Of a DNA stretch of 64,000 nt, positions 52,414-60,177 are shown one piece after another (the first letter of the stretch is position 1; each line of letters begins with the position of its first letter). Source of the stretch: Clostridiaceae bacterium. GTDB taxonomy: Bacteria > Bacillota > Clostridia > Oscillospirales > Butyricicoccaceae. The notes below the pieces were generated by a model. It saw nothing but the letters and a program-made list of their open reading frames with translations, had not been told where the DNA came from and searched no databases. Where the stretch lies: contig JAGZOP010000002.1 of assembly GCA_018383195.1 (NCBI GenBank), forward strand, positions 62,001 through 126,000, given 5' to 3'. The position numbers and the translations under genes are program-made.

Positions 52414-54309
52414 ATGGCAAAGAAAGAGTTTCAGGCGGAATCCAAGCGTCTGCTCGATCTGATGATTCACTCCATCTATACCCATCACGAAATTTTCCTG
52501 CGCGAACTGATCTCCAACGCATCGGATGCAACCGATAAGCTGTATTATAACGCGATGCAGGAAGGCAAAACAGGCATCACCCGCGATTCCCTGCCGATTC
52601 ATATTGCGCTCGACAAGGAAGCGCGTACGCTGACCATCTCCGACCACGGCTGCGGTATGACCGCCGCTGAACTGGAGGAAAACCTTGGCACCATTGCCCG
52701 TTCCGGTTCGCTTGCCTTTAAGCAGCAGATGGACAAAGCCGAAGATGTCGATATCATCGGTCAATTTGGCGTCGGTTTCTATGCAGCATTTATGGTCGCA
52801 AAGACGGTCACCGTTACCTCCCGCTCGGAAAAGACCGGCGAGGCAAACTGCTGGGTTTCTGACGGCGCGGACGGCTACACCATCACCCCCGCAGAAAAGG
52901 CAGAAGCCGGCACCGATATCGTCCTGACCATCAAGGACAACACCGAGACCGAAAACTACGACGAATATCTGGAGCCGTACCGCATCCAGTCCATCGTGCG
53001 CAAGTATTCCGACTACATCCGTTACCCCATCCAGATGGACATGCCCCGCAGCCGCATGAAGGAAGGCTGTGACCCGGAAAAGCCGGAGTACGAGGATTAC
53101 ATGGAACTGACCACGCTGAACTCCATGGTTCCGATCTGGAAAAAGGCAAAGAGCGAACTCAAGGATGAGGACTATAATAATTTCTATAAGTCCAAGTATT
53201 ATGATTTTAAGGACCCAGTTCGCCATATCCATATGAATACCGAGGGTGCTGTCACCTTTAACGCCCTGCTGTTTATCCCGGCAAGCGCGCCCTTCAATTA
53301 CTACACCAAGGACTATGAAAAGGGCTTGCAGCTGTACTCCAACGGCGTGCTCATTATGGAGCGCTGTGCCGATTTGCTGCCTGACCATTTCAATTTTGTG
53401 CGCGGTTTGGTCGATACCGCTGACCTGTCGCTCAACATCTCGCGCGAAATGCTTCAGCATGACCGTCATCTCAAGCTGATTGCTTCCAATCTGGAAAAGA
53501 AAATCAAGTCCGAACTGCTGAGCCTGCTGAAAAATGACCGCGAGAAGTATGAAACCTTCTTCAAGGCATTTGGCATGCAGCTCAAGTACGGCGCATACGT
53601 TGAATACGGCGCGCACAAGGAACTGCTTCGGGATCTGCTGATGTACCACTCTGTGGCAAACGATAAAATGGTAACCCTCGATGAGTATGTTGCCGGCATG
53701 AAAGAGGATCAGAAGTATATTTACTACGCCTGCGGCGAAAGCACGGCAAAAATCAGCCTGCTGCCCCAGATGGAGCGTCTGCGTGACAAGGGCTATGATG
53801 TGCTGTGCATGACCGACAACATCGACGAATTCTGCATCAAGATGATGCGCGACTACAAGGACAAGGAATTCAAGTCCATCACAGACGGTGATCTTGGTCT
53901 TGAAAGTGAGGACGAAAAGCAGGAAGTTGAAAAACTGACCGAGGAAAATAAGGATCTGCTCGCACAGATGAAGGAAGCGCTCGGGGATAAGGTTTCCAAG
54001 GTGCAGCTGACTTCTCGCCTCAAGAGCCATCCATGCTGCCTGTCCACCGAGGGCATGATCTCCCTCGAGATGGAGAAGGTGCTCGCAGAGCAGCGCATGG
54101 GGGACGAGCAGACGGTCAAGGCAGAGCGTGTGCTCGAGCTGAACGCCGGTCATCCGATTTTCCAAAAGCTCATCTCTCTGTCCGGCGATGCAGAAAAACT
54201 CAAAACCTATACGCAGATTCTGTATGCGCAGGCACAGCTGATTGAAGGGCTCTCGCTCGAAGATCCGGTTTCCTATGCCAACGCCGTATGCAGCCTTCTG
54301 TCTGAATAA
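52414..54309 (+). CDS. htpG: Chaperone HtpG (Hsp90)
   Basis: 631-residue Hsp90. N-terminal GHKL ATPase with LRELISNASDATDKLYY, the ATP-contacting DHGCGMTAAELEENLGTIARSGS and IGQFGVGFYAAFMVA; the middle domain has SLNISREMLQH (catalytic Arg region); the C-terminal dimerisation domain follows. Length is typical. The start ATG 52414 has AGAGGTG nine bases upstream. It is preceded by a promoter with CIRCE and followed after 28 bases by a lipid-kinase gene, probably co-transcribed. Confidence 0.96.
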   Translation: MAKKEFQAESKRLLDLMIHSIYTHHEIFLRELISNASDATDKLYYNAMQEGKTGITRDSLPIHIALDKEARTLTISDHGCGMTAAELEENLGTIARSGSLAFKQQMDKAEDVDIIGQFGVGFYAAFMVAKTVTVTSRSEKTGEANCWVSDGADGYTITPAEKAEAGTDIVLTIKDNTETENYDEYLEPYRIQSIVRKYSDYIRYPIQMDMPRSRMKEGCDPEKPEYEDYMELTTLNSMVPIWKKAKSELKDEDYNNFYKSKYYDFKDPVRHIHMNTEGAVTFNALLFIPASAPFNYYTKDYEKGLQLYSNGVLIMERCADLLPDHFNFVRGLVDTADLSLNISREMLQHDRHLKLIASNLEKKIKSELLSLLKNDREKYETFFKAFGMQLKYGAYVEYGAHKELLRDLLMYHSVANDKMVTLDEYVAGMKEDQKYIYYACGESTAKISLLPQMERLRDKGYDVLCMTDNIDEFCIKMMRDYKDKEFKSITDGDLGLESEDEKQEVEKLTEENKDLLAQMKEALGDKVSKVQLTSRLKSHPCCLSTEGMISLEMEKVLAEQRMGDEQTVKAERVLELNAGHPIFQKLISLSGDAEKLKTYTQILYAQAQLIEGLSLEDPVSYANAVCSLLSE

Positions 54310-54337
54310 CCGCAAATAACCCTTAAGGAGGACCGAG

Positions 54338-55228
54338 ATGCAAAGATTACTGTTTATCGTAAACCCGAATTCGGGAAAAGGCGAAATGCGCCATCAGGCG
54401 ATCGACTGCATCGACCGTTTTGTCAAAGCAGGCTATGAAGTCACCGTTTACACGACGCAGCAGTCCGGCGACGCGACGCGCATTGTCGTGGACCGCGGCA
54501 GCGCCTTCGATCTGATTGTGTGTAGCGGCGGCGACGGCACACTGAACGAATGTGTCGGCGGTCTGATGCAGCTGGATGAAAAACCCGCACTCGGCTACAT
54601 TCCCTCCGGTACGACAAACGATTTTGCAAACAGTCTCGGCATTCCCAAAAAGGCTTTGGACGCGGCGGAACTGATTTTGAACAGCCTGCCGTACAGCGTT
54701 GATGTGGGCAGCTTCAATAACCGTTTCTTCACCTACGTTGCCGGCTTCGGCGCTTTCACCGAGGTTGCATACTCCACCCCGCAAAACACCAAAAACGCCC
54801 TTGGACGCATGGCATATATTCTGGAAGGAATCAAATCTCTTCCAACTCTGCAAACCTATCATGTCAAGGTCGAATGTGAGGACCGCACGATTGAAGATGA
54901 TTTCATTTTCGGCATGGTAACGAACGCCACCACTGTTGGCGGGTTCAAAGGCATCGTACACAATGTCGGTCTGGATGACGGTCTGTTTGAAGTTTTTCTG
55001 GTCAAAGCGCCGACCAATCCTCTGGCACTTCAGCAGATCATCAACGAACTGCTGATCGCGCCGGAGGATAATAAGCAGATTCTCCGGTTCAAGGCGCCCT
55101 ATGTGCGCTTTACCGCTGACCGAGAAATGCCGTGGACGCTGGACGGCGAATTTGGCGGCGCGCCGCACATGGCTGAGATCACCAATCACCGTCAGGCGCT
55201 GCATATCTTTGTAGGCGGCTCAAAATAA
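54338..55228 (+). CDS. Diacylglycerol/lipid kinase family protein
   Basis: 296 residues, DagK/YegS family. The N-terminal catalytic domain has LLFIVNPNSGKGEMRH, the phosphate-binding CSGGDGTLNECVGGL (near residue 65) and LGYIPSGTTNDFANSLG; the C-terminal beta domain follows. It phosphorylates diacylglycerol or a similar lipid, recycling lipids for membrane or lipoteichoic acid turnover. AAGGAGG lies eight bases before ATG 54338. Its place behind CIRCE-htpG suggests it may also be heat-inducible. Confidence 0.92.
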   Translation: MQRLLFIVNPNSGKGEMRHQAIDCIDRFVKAGYEVTVYTTQQSGDATRIVVDRGSAFDLIVCSGGDGTLNECVGGLMQLDEKPALGYIPSGTTNDFANSLGIPKKALDAAELILNSLPYSVDVGSFNNRFFTYVAGFGAFTEVAYSTPQNTKNALGRMAYILEGIKSLPTLQTYHVKVECEDRTIEDDFIFGMVTNATTVGGFKGIVHNVGLDDGLFEVFLVKAPTNPLALQQIINELLIAPEDNKQILRFKAPYVRFTADREMPWTLDGEFGGAPHMAEITNHRQALHIFVGGSK

Positions 55229-55247
55229 AATCGTTCTGAAAAAGCAA

Positions 55248-55280
55248 AACGCCTGACGAATTTTTTCTTCGTCAGGCGTT
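55248..55280. terminator. Bidirectional terminator between lipid kinase and DUF1540 genes
   Basis: Inverted repeat AACGCCTGACGAA / TTCGTCAGGCGTT with a 7-base T-rich loop, flanked by T-rich tails on both strands, between convergent genes. Confidence 0.85.
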
Positions 55281-55292
55281 GTCTTTTCCGCT

Positions 55293-55457
55293 TTACTTTA
55301 CGGTAAAGCTCTCACAATCCGTGCACTGCACTTGCGTTGGATTGGTTTCGTGGGTACCAACGGTGATTGTGTCCAGCGCGCAATAATCACTGCTGCCGCA
55401 ATGATGTGCACACTGAGTTACTGTACAGCGGATCGACTTATTTGCATGGTTGTTCAT
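55293..55457 (-). CDS. DUF1540 domain protein
   Basis: 54-residue small Cys/His-rich protein. The pattern RCTVTQCAHHCGSSDYCALD followed by TQVQCTDCESF is the DUF1540 signature (often one or two copies in clostridial proteins, metal binding likely, function unknown). AAGGAGG lies eight bases before ATG 55457. It is divergent from rubrerythrin, with a 200-base region between them holding the palindrome. Confidence 0.87.
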   Translation of the reverse strand: MNNHANKSIRCTVTQCAHHCGSSDYCALDTITVGTHETNPTQVQCTDCESFTVK

Positions 55458-55606
55458 TTTAAATTCCTCCTTCGGTTGGTTTGAATCTATTGTGTCCGCA
55501 ACAGACACAGCTTATACGAAATATCTCTACATATTTATCTGTGTGGTGAGAAAAACTTATTTTGCTGTGAATATTTTTCTCGACTTTTGCGGTATGATTA
55601 GATATA

Positions 55607-55635
55607 TTATAGATAAGAATTATTCTTATCTATAA
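55607..55635 (+). promoter_or_regulatory. 29-bp perfect palindrome upstream of rubrerythrin (candidate PerR/Fur-type operator)
   Basis: A 14-base arm, one central T and the exact reverse complement of the arm; the centre reads TAAGAAT-T-ATTCTTA. It ends 22 bases before the rubrerythrin start and would overlap or abut the -10 (TTGCGG at 55588-55593 is a possible -35). It resembles 7-1-7 Fur-family operators, and rubrerythrin genes are PerR-controlled in clostridia. It could also form an mRNA hairpin. Confidence 0.65.
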
Positions 55636-55657
55636 GCAAATGAAAGGAGCAATTACG

Positions 55658-56197
55658 ATGTCGAATTTAAAGGGTACCAAAACGGAAGCGAATCTGATAA
55701 CTGCTTTTGCAGGAGAATCTCAGGCACGAAACAAGTATACCTACTATGCATCCAAGGCCAGAAAGGACGGCTACGTTCAAATCGCAGAAATCTTCGAAGA
55801 AACTGCGGCGAATGAAAAGGAACATGCAAAGATCTGGTTCAAGCTGCTCCATGACGGAATCCCCTCGACTCCGGAAAACCTTGCAGATGCAGCTGCCGGC
55901 GAGAACTATGAGTGGACCGATATGTACGCAACCTTTGCCAAGGAAGCCCGCGAAGAGGGTTTTGACCGCATCGCTTATCTGTTTGAGTCGGTCGGCGCGA
56001 TTGAAAAAGAACACGAGGAGCGTTACCGCGAGCTGCTTGCAAATATCGAAGGCGGTCTGGTATTCTCCCGCGATGGCGATATGATGTGGCAGTGCTCGAA
56101 CTGCGGCCATATCCATATCGGCAAAACGGCTCCTGAAATCTGTCCAGTTTGCGATCATCCACAGGCATATTTCCAGCTGCGCGCACAAAATTATTGA
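55658..56197 (+). CDS. Rubrerythrin
   Basis: 179 residues. An N-terminal four-helix diiron domain with Glu ligands in LITAFAGESQARNKYTYYA, EIFEETAANEKEHAKIW and FESVGAIEKEHEERY; a C-terminal rubredoxin-like iron site WQCSNCGHIHIGKTAPEICP/VCDHP. It reduces hydrogen peroxide in the anaerobe's cytoplasm. ATG 55658 has AAAGGAG eight bases upstream; an ATG six codons earlier lacks an RBS. Monocistronic. Confidence 0.95.
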   Translation: MSNLKGTKTEANLITAFAGESQARNKYTYYASKARKDGYVQIAEIFEETAANEKEHAKIWFKLLHDGIPSTPENLADAAAGENYEWTDMYATFAKEAREEGFDRIAYLFESVGAIEKEHEERYRELLANIEGGLVFSRDGDMMWQCSNCGHIHIGKTAPEICPVCDHPQAYFQLRAQNY

Positions 56198-56209
56198 TGC
56201 ATTTCTCTC

Positions 56210-56240
56210 AAAATCCTCCGGAAATTCCGGAGGATTTTTT
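56210..56240 (+). terminator. Intrinsic terminator after rubrerythrin
   Basis: AAAATCCTCCGG, 5-base loop, CCGGAGGATTTT followed by more T. Confidence 0.9.
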
Positions 56241-56242
56241 TC

Positions 56243-56271
56243 TTGCGTTCTTTGTGAAATACCAGTATACT
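56243..56271 (+). promoter_or_regulatory. Sigma-A promoter of the methyltransferase gene
   Basis: TTGCGT (56243-56248), 17-base spacer, TATACT (56266-56271). Confidence 0.75.
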
Positions 56272-56306
56272 TACCTTTAGAAAAAAGTATTAAGGGAGCT
56301 ATGACC

Positions 56307-57506
56307 ATGCAAAAGGGCGATAAAAATAAACTCAAACTATTGCTGATCGGCATCAAAGCGCGTCTGGAACAGAACCGCGACTACTTTGTCGGTATGACCT
56401 GTACCTTTCGTGCAGGAAAGAAAAAATTTGAGGGAACACTTCACCGAAATGATTCTGCATATCTGCTTCGTTTTCAAGGTACAGAACGCGCTGTAGACGC
56501 AGTGGGCGCAACCGAATTCTTCGAACAGCAGGCTGAAATTTATGAAGAATCGGTTCTGATCTATGCGGAACGTGGTGCAGAAATCACGATTACCGTAAAT
56601 GGACGCGGCGTTAATATGAAACAGAGCGAGCGCAAAGTTTCTCCTGAGAACAATACCGCAGCAGCCAACCCGCTGCTGTCCGGCGGACGGGAATATCTCA
56701 TCCGTGTCGATCAGGCAGCGCCGCTGCTGCGCGAAATCGGGATTCTAACTGCTGAGGGCAAAATCAAAAACGACATGATCCGGAAATACAATCAGATTGA
56801 CCATTATGTCGAACTGGTCGCCCCCATGTTCCAGCAGGATGACAGCGAAGAGATCCTGCTGCTCGACTGCGCCTGCGGCAAGTCCTATCTGAGTTTTGTC
56901 ATGAACTATTATTTACGCGATGTGCTGCGCCGGCGCTGCCGTGTGATTGGCATTGATATTAAAGAAAATGTCATTGAAGAAAGCAGGAAAATGGCAAAGC
57001 GGCTTGGCTATCACAACATGGAGTTCATCTGCGCCGATCTCCGCACCTACCAGCCGCCGAAGCATGTCACCGCTGTCATTTCGCTACACGCCTGCGATAT
57101 TGCAACAGACCTTGCGCTCGGTACTGCGATTCGCGCCAAGGCGAAATATATTGCATGTGTTCCCTGCTGTCACAAGGAGCTGCTCGACCAGTACCATATC
57201 CCGGGGTTGGAGCCGCTGACCCGCTATGGCGTATTCAATGCACGTTTCAACGACGTACTGACCGACAGTATGCGTGCACTCAAGTTGGAAGCCGAGGGGT
57301 ATAAGGTATCGGTTGTAGAATATATCTCGCCGCTCGATACCCCGAAAAATCTGCTGATCCGCGGCACATATACCGGAAAGCAGAACCCCCGTGCACAGGA
57401 AGAATATGAATCTGTGCGCCGCACAGTTGGTACATTTTCCGAACTGGATCGCCAGTGTCAAATGTGTGACAGTAATTTCTTCATCACAGATGATGATTTG
57501 TACTAA
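56307..57506 (+). CDS. SAM-dependent methyltransferase (Methyltransf_32-like)
   Basis: 399 residues. The N-terminal ~130 residues form an unrecognised beta-rich domain. The C-terminal part is a class I methyltransferase with LLLDCACGKSYLSFVMNYYL (motif I), CRVIGIDIKENVIEESRKMA, FICADLRTYQ, ISLHACDIATDLALG and CVPCCHKELLDQY; the HACD and PCC motifs are typical of the Methyltransf_32 family (possibly RNA or protein substrates). ATG 56307 has GGGAG eight bases upstream; ATG 56301 is an alternative. Confidence 0.85.
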   Translation: MQKGDKNKLKLLLIGIKARLEQNRDYFVGMTCTFRAGKKKFEGTLHRNDSAYLLRFQGTERAVDAVGATEFFEQQAEIYEESVLIYAERGAEITITVNGRGVNMKQSERKVSPENNTAAANPLLSGGREYLIRVDQAAPLLREIGILTAEGKIKNDMIRKYNQIDHYVELVAPMFQQDDSEEILLLDCACGKSYLSFVMNYYLRDVLRRRCRVIGIDIKENVIEESRKMAKRLGYHNMEFICADLRTYQPPKHVTAVISLHACDIATDLALGTAIRAKAKYIACVPCCHKELLDQYHIPGLEPLTRYGVFNARFNDVLTDSMRALKLEAEGYKVSVVEYISPLDTPKNLLIRGTYTGKQNPRAQEEYESVRRTVGTFSELDRQCQMCDSNFFITDDDLY

Positions 57507-57534
57507 AAAAGAGGCAGCCGAAGCTGCCTCTTTT
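57506..57534. terminator. Bidirectional terminator
   Basis: GAGGCAGC, loop CGAA, GCTGCCTC, with A6 before and T4 after; between the convergent methyltransferase and coat-like genes. Confidence 0.88.
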
Positions 57535-57537
57535 CTC

Positions 57538-58038
57538 TTACTTACACTTGCACCGTCCGCCATTCTCTCCGTTTCCGCAGCTTGTATTGCAGCCGCAGGA
57601 ATCATCTCGATCACGGCATGGGTCACGTCGGCAAGGTTCACAGCGCATTTCCCTGCGCGGCGGGAAAAATTCATCCACCGGGAACTCGAAACGATTGAAT
57701 ACATCACACGGGTCCTCTGTATCATCTGCGCTGTTGCAGCTGCATTCACGCTCCGGCATGCAGATATCAAACGCAGGCATCAACAGCTGAATATCCCGCT
57801 CGAGACGCAGAATTGAAAACTGTCCCAATGTTACAAAAAGGCGATTTCCGTCGCAGTTCAGCGCAATATCCTCTCCACCGAAACAGTTGCAGACCGGTGC
57901 AGGAACCGCACTCAGTTCACATCCGCAGCCGCAGCAATAGGTCGGCTCTACAATCTTTGCTTCAAGCAGAATAGGCTCTACCGCTTCAACTACTGCATTA
58001 CCGGTAGATTCGTTCCTTTTTTCGTCTAGTATCGACAT
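57538..58038 (-). CDS. Cys-rich coat-like host protein, 5' end replaced by the integrated element
   Basis: Up to 166 residues. N-terminal part has CCGCGCEL and VCNCFGGED, the middle is hydrophobic/beta (LFVTLGQFSILRLERDIQL), and the C-terminus is highly Cys-rich (CEPCRRDPC, SCGCNTSC, CKCK), a composition seen in spore-coat or other surface proteins of Clostridia; the exact family was not recognised. The first 13 or so codons lie inside the 3' end of the recombinase gene in another frame, and there is no RBS before ATG 58038. The native start was probably separated by the integration, leaving this 3' part as a fused, perhaps silent, frame. Confidence 0.65.
   Translation of the reverse strand: MSILDEKRNESTGNAVVEAVEPILLEAKIVEPTYCCGCGCELSAVPAPVCNCFGGEDIALNCDGNRLFVTLGQFSILRLERDIQLLMPAFDICMPERECSCNSADDTEDPCDVFNRFEFPVDEFFPPRREMRCEPCRRDPCRDRDDSCGCNTSCGNGENGGRCKCK
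57985..58020. other. Predicted left attachment site (attL) of the integrated element
   Basis: The recombinase stop (57998-58000) lies within the coat-like frame; host coding sequence starts near here (codons for NAVVEAVEP). Large serine integrases commonly sit with one end at the att core. The exact core bases cannot be set without the empty site or attR, which lies outside the window. Confidence 0.5.
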
Positions 58039-59581
58039 GAATAAGGGTTTTAGTAAGCTCTAAAGTTCGAAATTTAATTTCCAATTTTCGCTCCGGATAT
58101 GCCACAATTTCTTCTATAATTTGCTTTAAATCGGAATTCTTTAGGAGTTCGAGGCTTAGGCATCTCTCAATAAGTTCGGCAATGTGATCCGCCTTTTCGG
58201 TATCCTCTTCTCGCTTTTCAGCCACCAGTTCTTTTGTTGCAAGTTCACTCTCGGCATCGGTGATCAACCTATTGATTTTCTCCATCTCGACTTTGACTTC
58301 TTCAAGCGTCAGCGCATCGATCGCATACAAATCCATGAGCTTATTCTTTTTATTTTTGTGCCTTTCGATCTGAGTTCGCAGAGCCGCAATTTCCTCTGCC
58401 AATCTCTGCTCTGCCTCTGCACCATTCTGGCTGCACTCTTCGATAATGGACTCGACAAACTTTCCTTTGTCGCTGATCATTGAGCGCAGGCATTGCTCCA
58501 CACAATCCTTCAGAGCGTCATCCTCGATTGCCCAGCTGTTGTCACAAATCTGCCCTCTAAACGGACCCGATCGTGTTACCTTTTTCTGGTCTTGATGATA
58601 ACATTTCCAGTATAGCCGCAAGCCGTCCTTTCGCTTCGTAGCCTTTCTGCTGTATCCACCTTTGCATGTAGCACAGACTATCAACCCGCTGAACAGATGT
58701 GTTCCGCATTCTCTCCGATCTACGCAGTTTACCATGTCATGCTTACGGACATGCTTCCTGCGCTCTAGCTCTTTTTGCGTCGCTTCGAAAACCTCTCTGG
58801 ACACAATCGCATATTCCGGTCGCTCATGCACATACCATTCTTCTTCCGGAATGTCCTGCCTTGTCCCCTCTAAGAAGTTGTCCGTCTCTGTACGGTTATT
58901 CACGACGAGACCCATGTAAATCGGATAGCTCACCATTCTGCGTATGGAGCGTTCCGCCCAAAGCCCGCCGAGTTTCGTCGGAACATTCTCTGTGTTCAGA
59001 ATCGTTGCGATTTTCCGGAACCCTTTTCCTTCTAGTACGAGACGATATATTCGTCTGACTACGGCAGCTTCCTCCTCGATGATTTCAAGGTTGAAAATAT
59101 CCTTATGGCGGTAACCGTAAACTCGGTTTGGAACTCGTCCCTTTTGCGCGTTAATCTTCTTTCCAAAGCGCACACGCTTCGAAAGGTTCGCACTTTCTTC
59201 CTGAGCAATCGCAGCGAACATGGTAAGTACAAACTCAGAATCCCCGAGTGAAGTCATGTTGTTCGTAACGAATTCAGTAGTAATATTTTTCCTTTTCAAC
59301 TCTCTTATCGACGTCAAAAGGTCTACCGTATTACGTGCGAAACGCGCGACATCCTTCACCGCAACAATGTCAAACAACCCCAATTCGGCATCATCAAGCA
59401 TCTTTAAGAACTGTTGGCGCTTTTTTAATTGTTTTCCTGAGATTCCTTCATCGGCATAGATGTTGACCAGTTCATGCCCATGCAGTTTTGCATACTCCTC
59501 AAAGAACTCTTTTTGTTTTTTCAGACTATCCAACTGATCCTCGTGATCAGTAGACACTCTGCAATATGCGGCTAAACGCAT
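57998..59581 (-). CDS. Large serine recombinase (integrase)
   Basis: 527 residues. The N-terminal resolvase domain (1 to about 150) has the catalytic Ser10 in AAYCRVSTDHEDQL, DEGISGKQLKKRQQF and DVARFARNTVDLL; a recombinase domain follows (about 160-270, KGFRKIATILNTENVP); then a zinc-ribbon region (CATCKGGYSRKATK ... WKCYHQ) and a long coiled coil (about 390-460) before a short tail. AAGGAGG precedes ATG 59581. Such enzymes integrate phages and conjugative or mobilisable elements in a directional manner. It points toward the host junction and is preceded by a 53-codon gene. Confidence 0.95.
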   Translation of the reverse strand: MRLAAYCRVSTDHEDQLDSLKKQKEFFEEYAKLHGHELVNIYADEGISGKQLKKRQQFLKMLDDAELGLFDIVAVKDVARFARNTVDLLTSIRELKRKNITTEFVTNNMTSLGDSEFVLTMFAAIAQEESANLSKRVRFGKKINAQKGRVPNRVYGYRHKDIFNLEIIEEEAAVVRRIYRLVLEGKGFRKIATILNTENVPTKLGGLWAERSIRRMVSYPIYMGLVVNNRTETDNFLEGTRQDIPEEEWYVHERPEYAIVSREVFEATQKELERRKHVRKHDMVNCVDRRECGTHLFSGLIVCATCKGGYSRKATKRKDGLRLYWKCYHQDQKKVTRSGPFRGQICDNSWAIEDDALKDCVEQCLRSMISDKGKFVESIIEECSQNGAEAEQRLAEEIAALRTQIERHKNKKNKLMDLYAIDALTLEEVKVEMEKINRLITDAESELATKELVAEKREEDTEKADHIAELIERCLSLELLKNSDLKQIIEEIVAYPERKLEIKFRTLELTKTLIHVDTRRKKERIYR

Positions 59582-59657
59582 GTATCCTCCTTCCCTGTGA
59601 TAATAGTTCTATAATTATTATATCATGTTTTTCCCCATATTCCATACTTTTTCCCAT

Positions 59658-59819
59658 TCACCCCCCTTCCCCTAATATTTTCTGCACTCTATTCGAAATG
59701 ACTTCTCTGATTCTTTCTTCGACATCCCCTTGTTCATTGGTGTCCACCATGGCAATGTCCAATTCTCTTCTAAGCTCTAAATCCTTCTCCATTTTAGTTG
59801 CCGTAGATGTGTTCGTCAT
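59658..59819 (-). CDS. 53-residue protein of the integrated element
   Basis: Small, charged, mainly helical protein (MTNTSTATKMEKDLELRRE at the start, DVEERIREVISNRVQKILG near the end). Not recognised. GAGGTGAT lies five bases before the ATG, a strong RBS, which supports translation. It is upstream of the recombinase in the same direction, 76 bases apart. A role in regulating the recombinase (such as a directionality factor) is possible but purely positional inference. Confidence 0.6.
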   Translation of the reverse strand: MTNTSTATKMEKDLELRRELDIAMVDTNEQGDVEERIREVISNRVQKILGEGG

Positions 59820-59876
59820 AAATATCACCTCACGTAATCATATGGAATACCAATTCAGATAGAACCTTTTGAAAAA

Positions 59877-59905
59877 TAGCCCCGAAATAAATCGGGGCTA
59901 TTTTT
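59877..59905. terminator. Intrinsic terminator, probably bidirectional
   Basis: TAGCCCCGA, six-base loop, TCGGGGCTA with T runs on both strands. On the minus strand it follows the small reductase-like gene by 12 bases. Confidence 0.85.
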
Positions 59906-59912
59906 TACGACT

Positions 59913-60068
59913 TTATTCACTTTGAGTCAGGATATAACGACCGCAGTGACACGCTCCGCTCTCTCCCGCCTCGATCATATCTTTGAACTGTTGGCACATG
60001 CACTTTGTCTCAGGGGGTTTCTGGAGCATACACGGACAATAACCATCGTTTGCTTTCAGTTTATCCAT
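59913..60068 (-). CDS. Small ferredoxin-thioredoxin reductase-like protein, N-terminus uncertain
   Basis: 51 residues from ATG 60068. The Cys pattern is CPC (residues 11-13), CMC (23-25) and CHC (40-42) in GYCPCMLQKPPETKCMC and GACHCGRYI, resembling the CPC-CPC-CHC iron-sulfur/disulfide site of the ferredoxin-thioredoxin reductase catalytic chain; compact versions are known in phages of anaerobes. The reading frame is open to 60119 (YVVGLRWSAEEHAAF would be a plausible longer N-terminus), where a stop ends it without a better start, so the 5' end may be damaged. GAGGAG lies 12 bases before the chosen ATG. Confidence 0.65.
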   Translation of the reverse strand: MDKLKANDGYCPCMLQKPPETKCMCQQFKDMIEAGESGACHCGRYILTQSE

Positions 60069-60177
60069 GAAAGCTGCATGCTCCTCTGCTGACCATCGTA
60101 GACCGACAACATATGTGCATTAAAGTGATCCTTCACGATTTCGTTGTATTCAGAAGCATCCGGACGATGCATCCAAG

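Noticed and set aside
52390..54315. A ~641-codon open frame antisense to htpG
   Set aside because: Mirror frame of a well-conserved Hsp90 gene; no RBS, promoter or recognisable domain.
58184..59862. Several plus-strand frames across the recombinase and the small gene
   Set aside because: Antisense to an obvious serine recombinase and to a small gene with a strong RBS; no evidence of translation.
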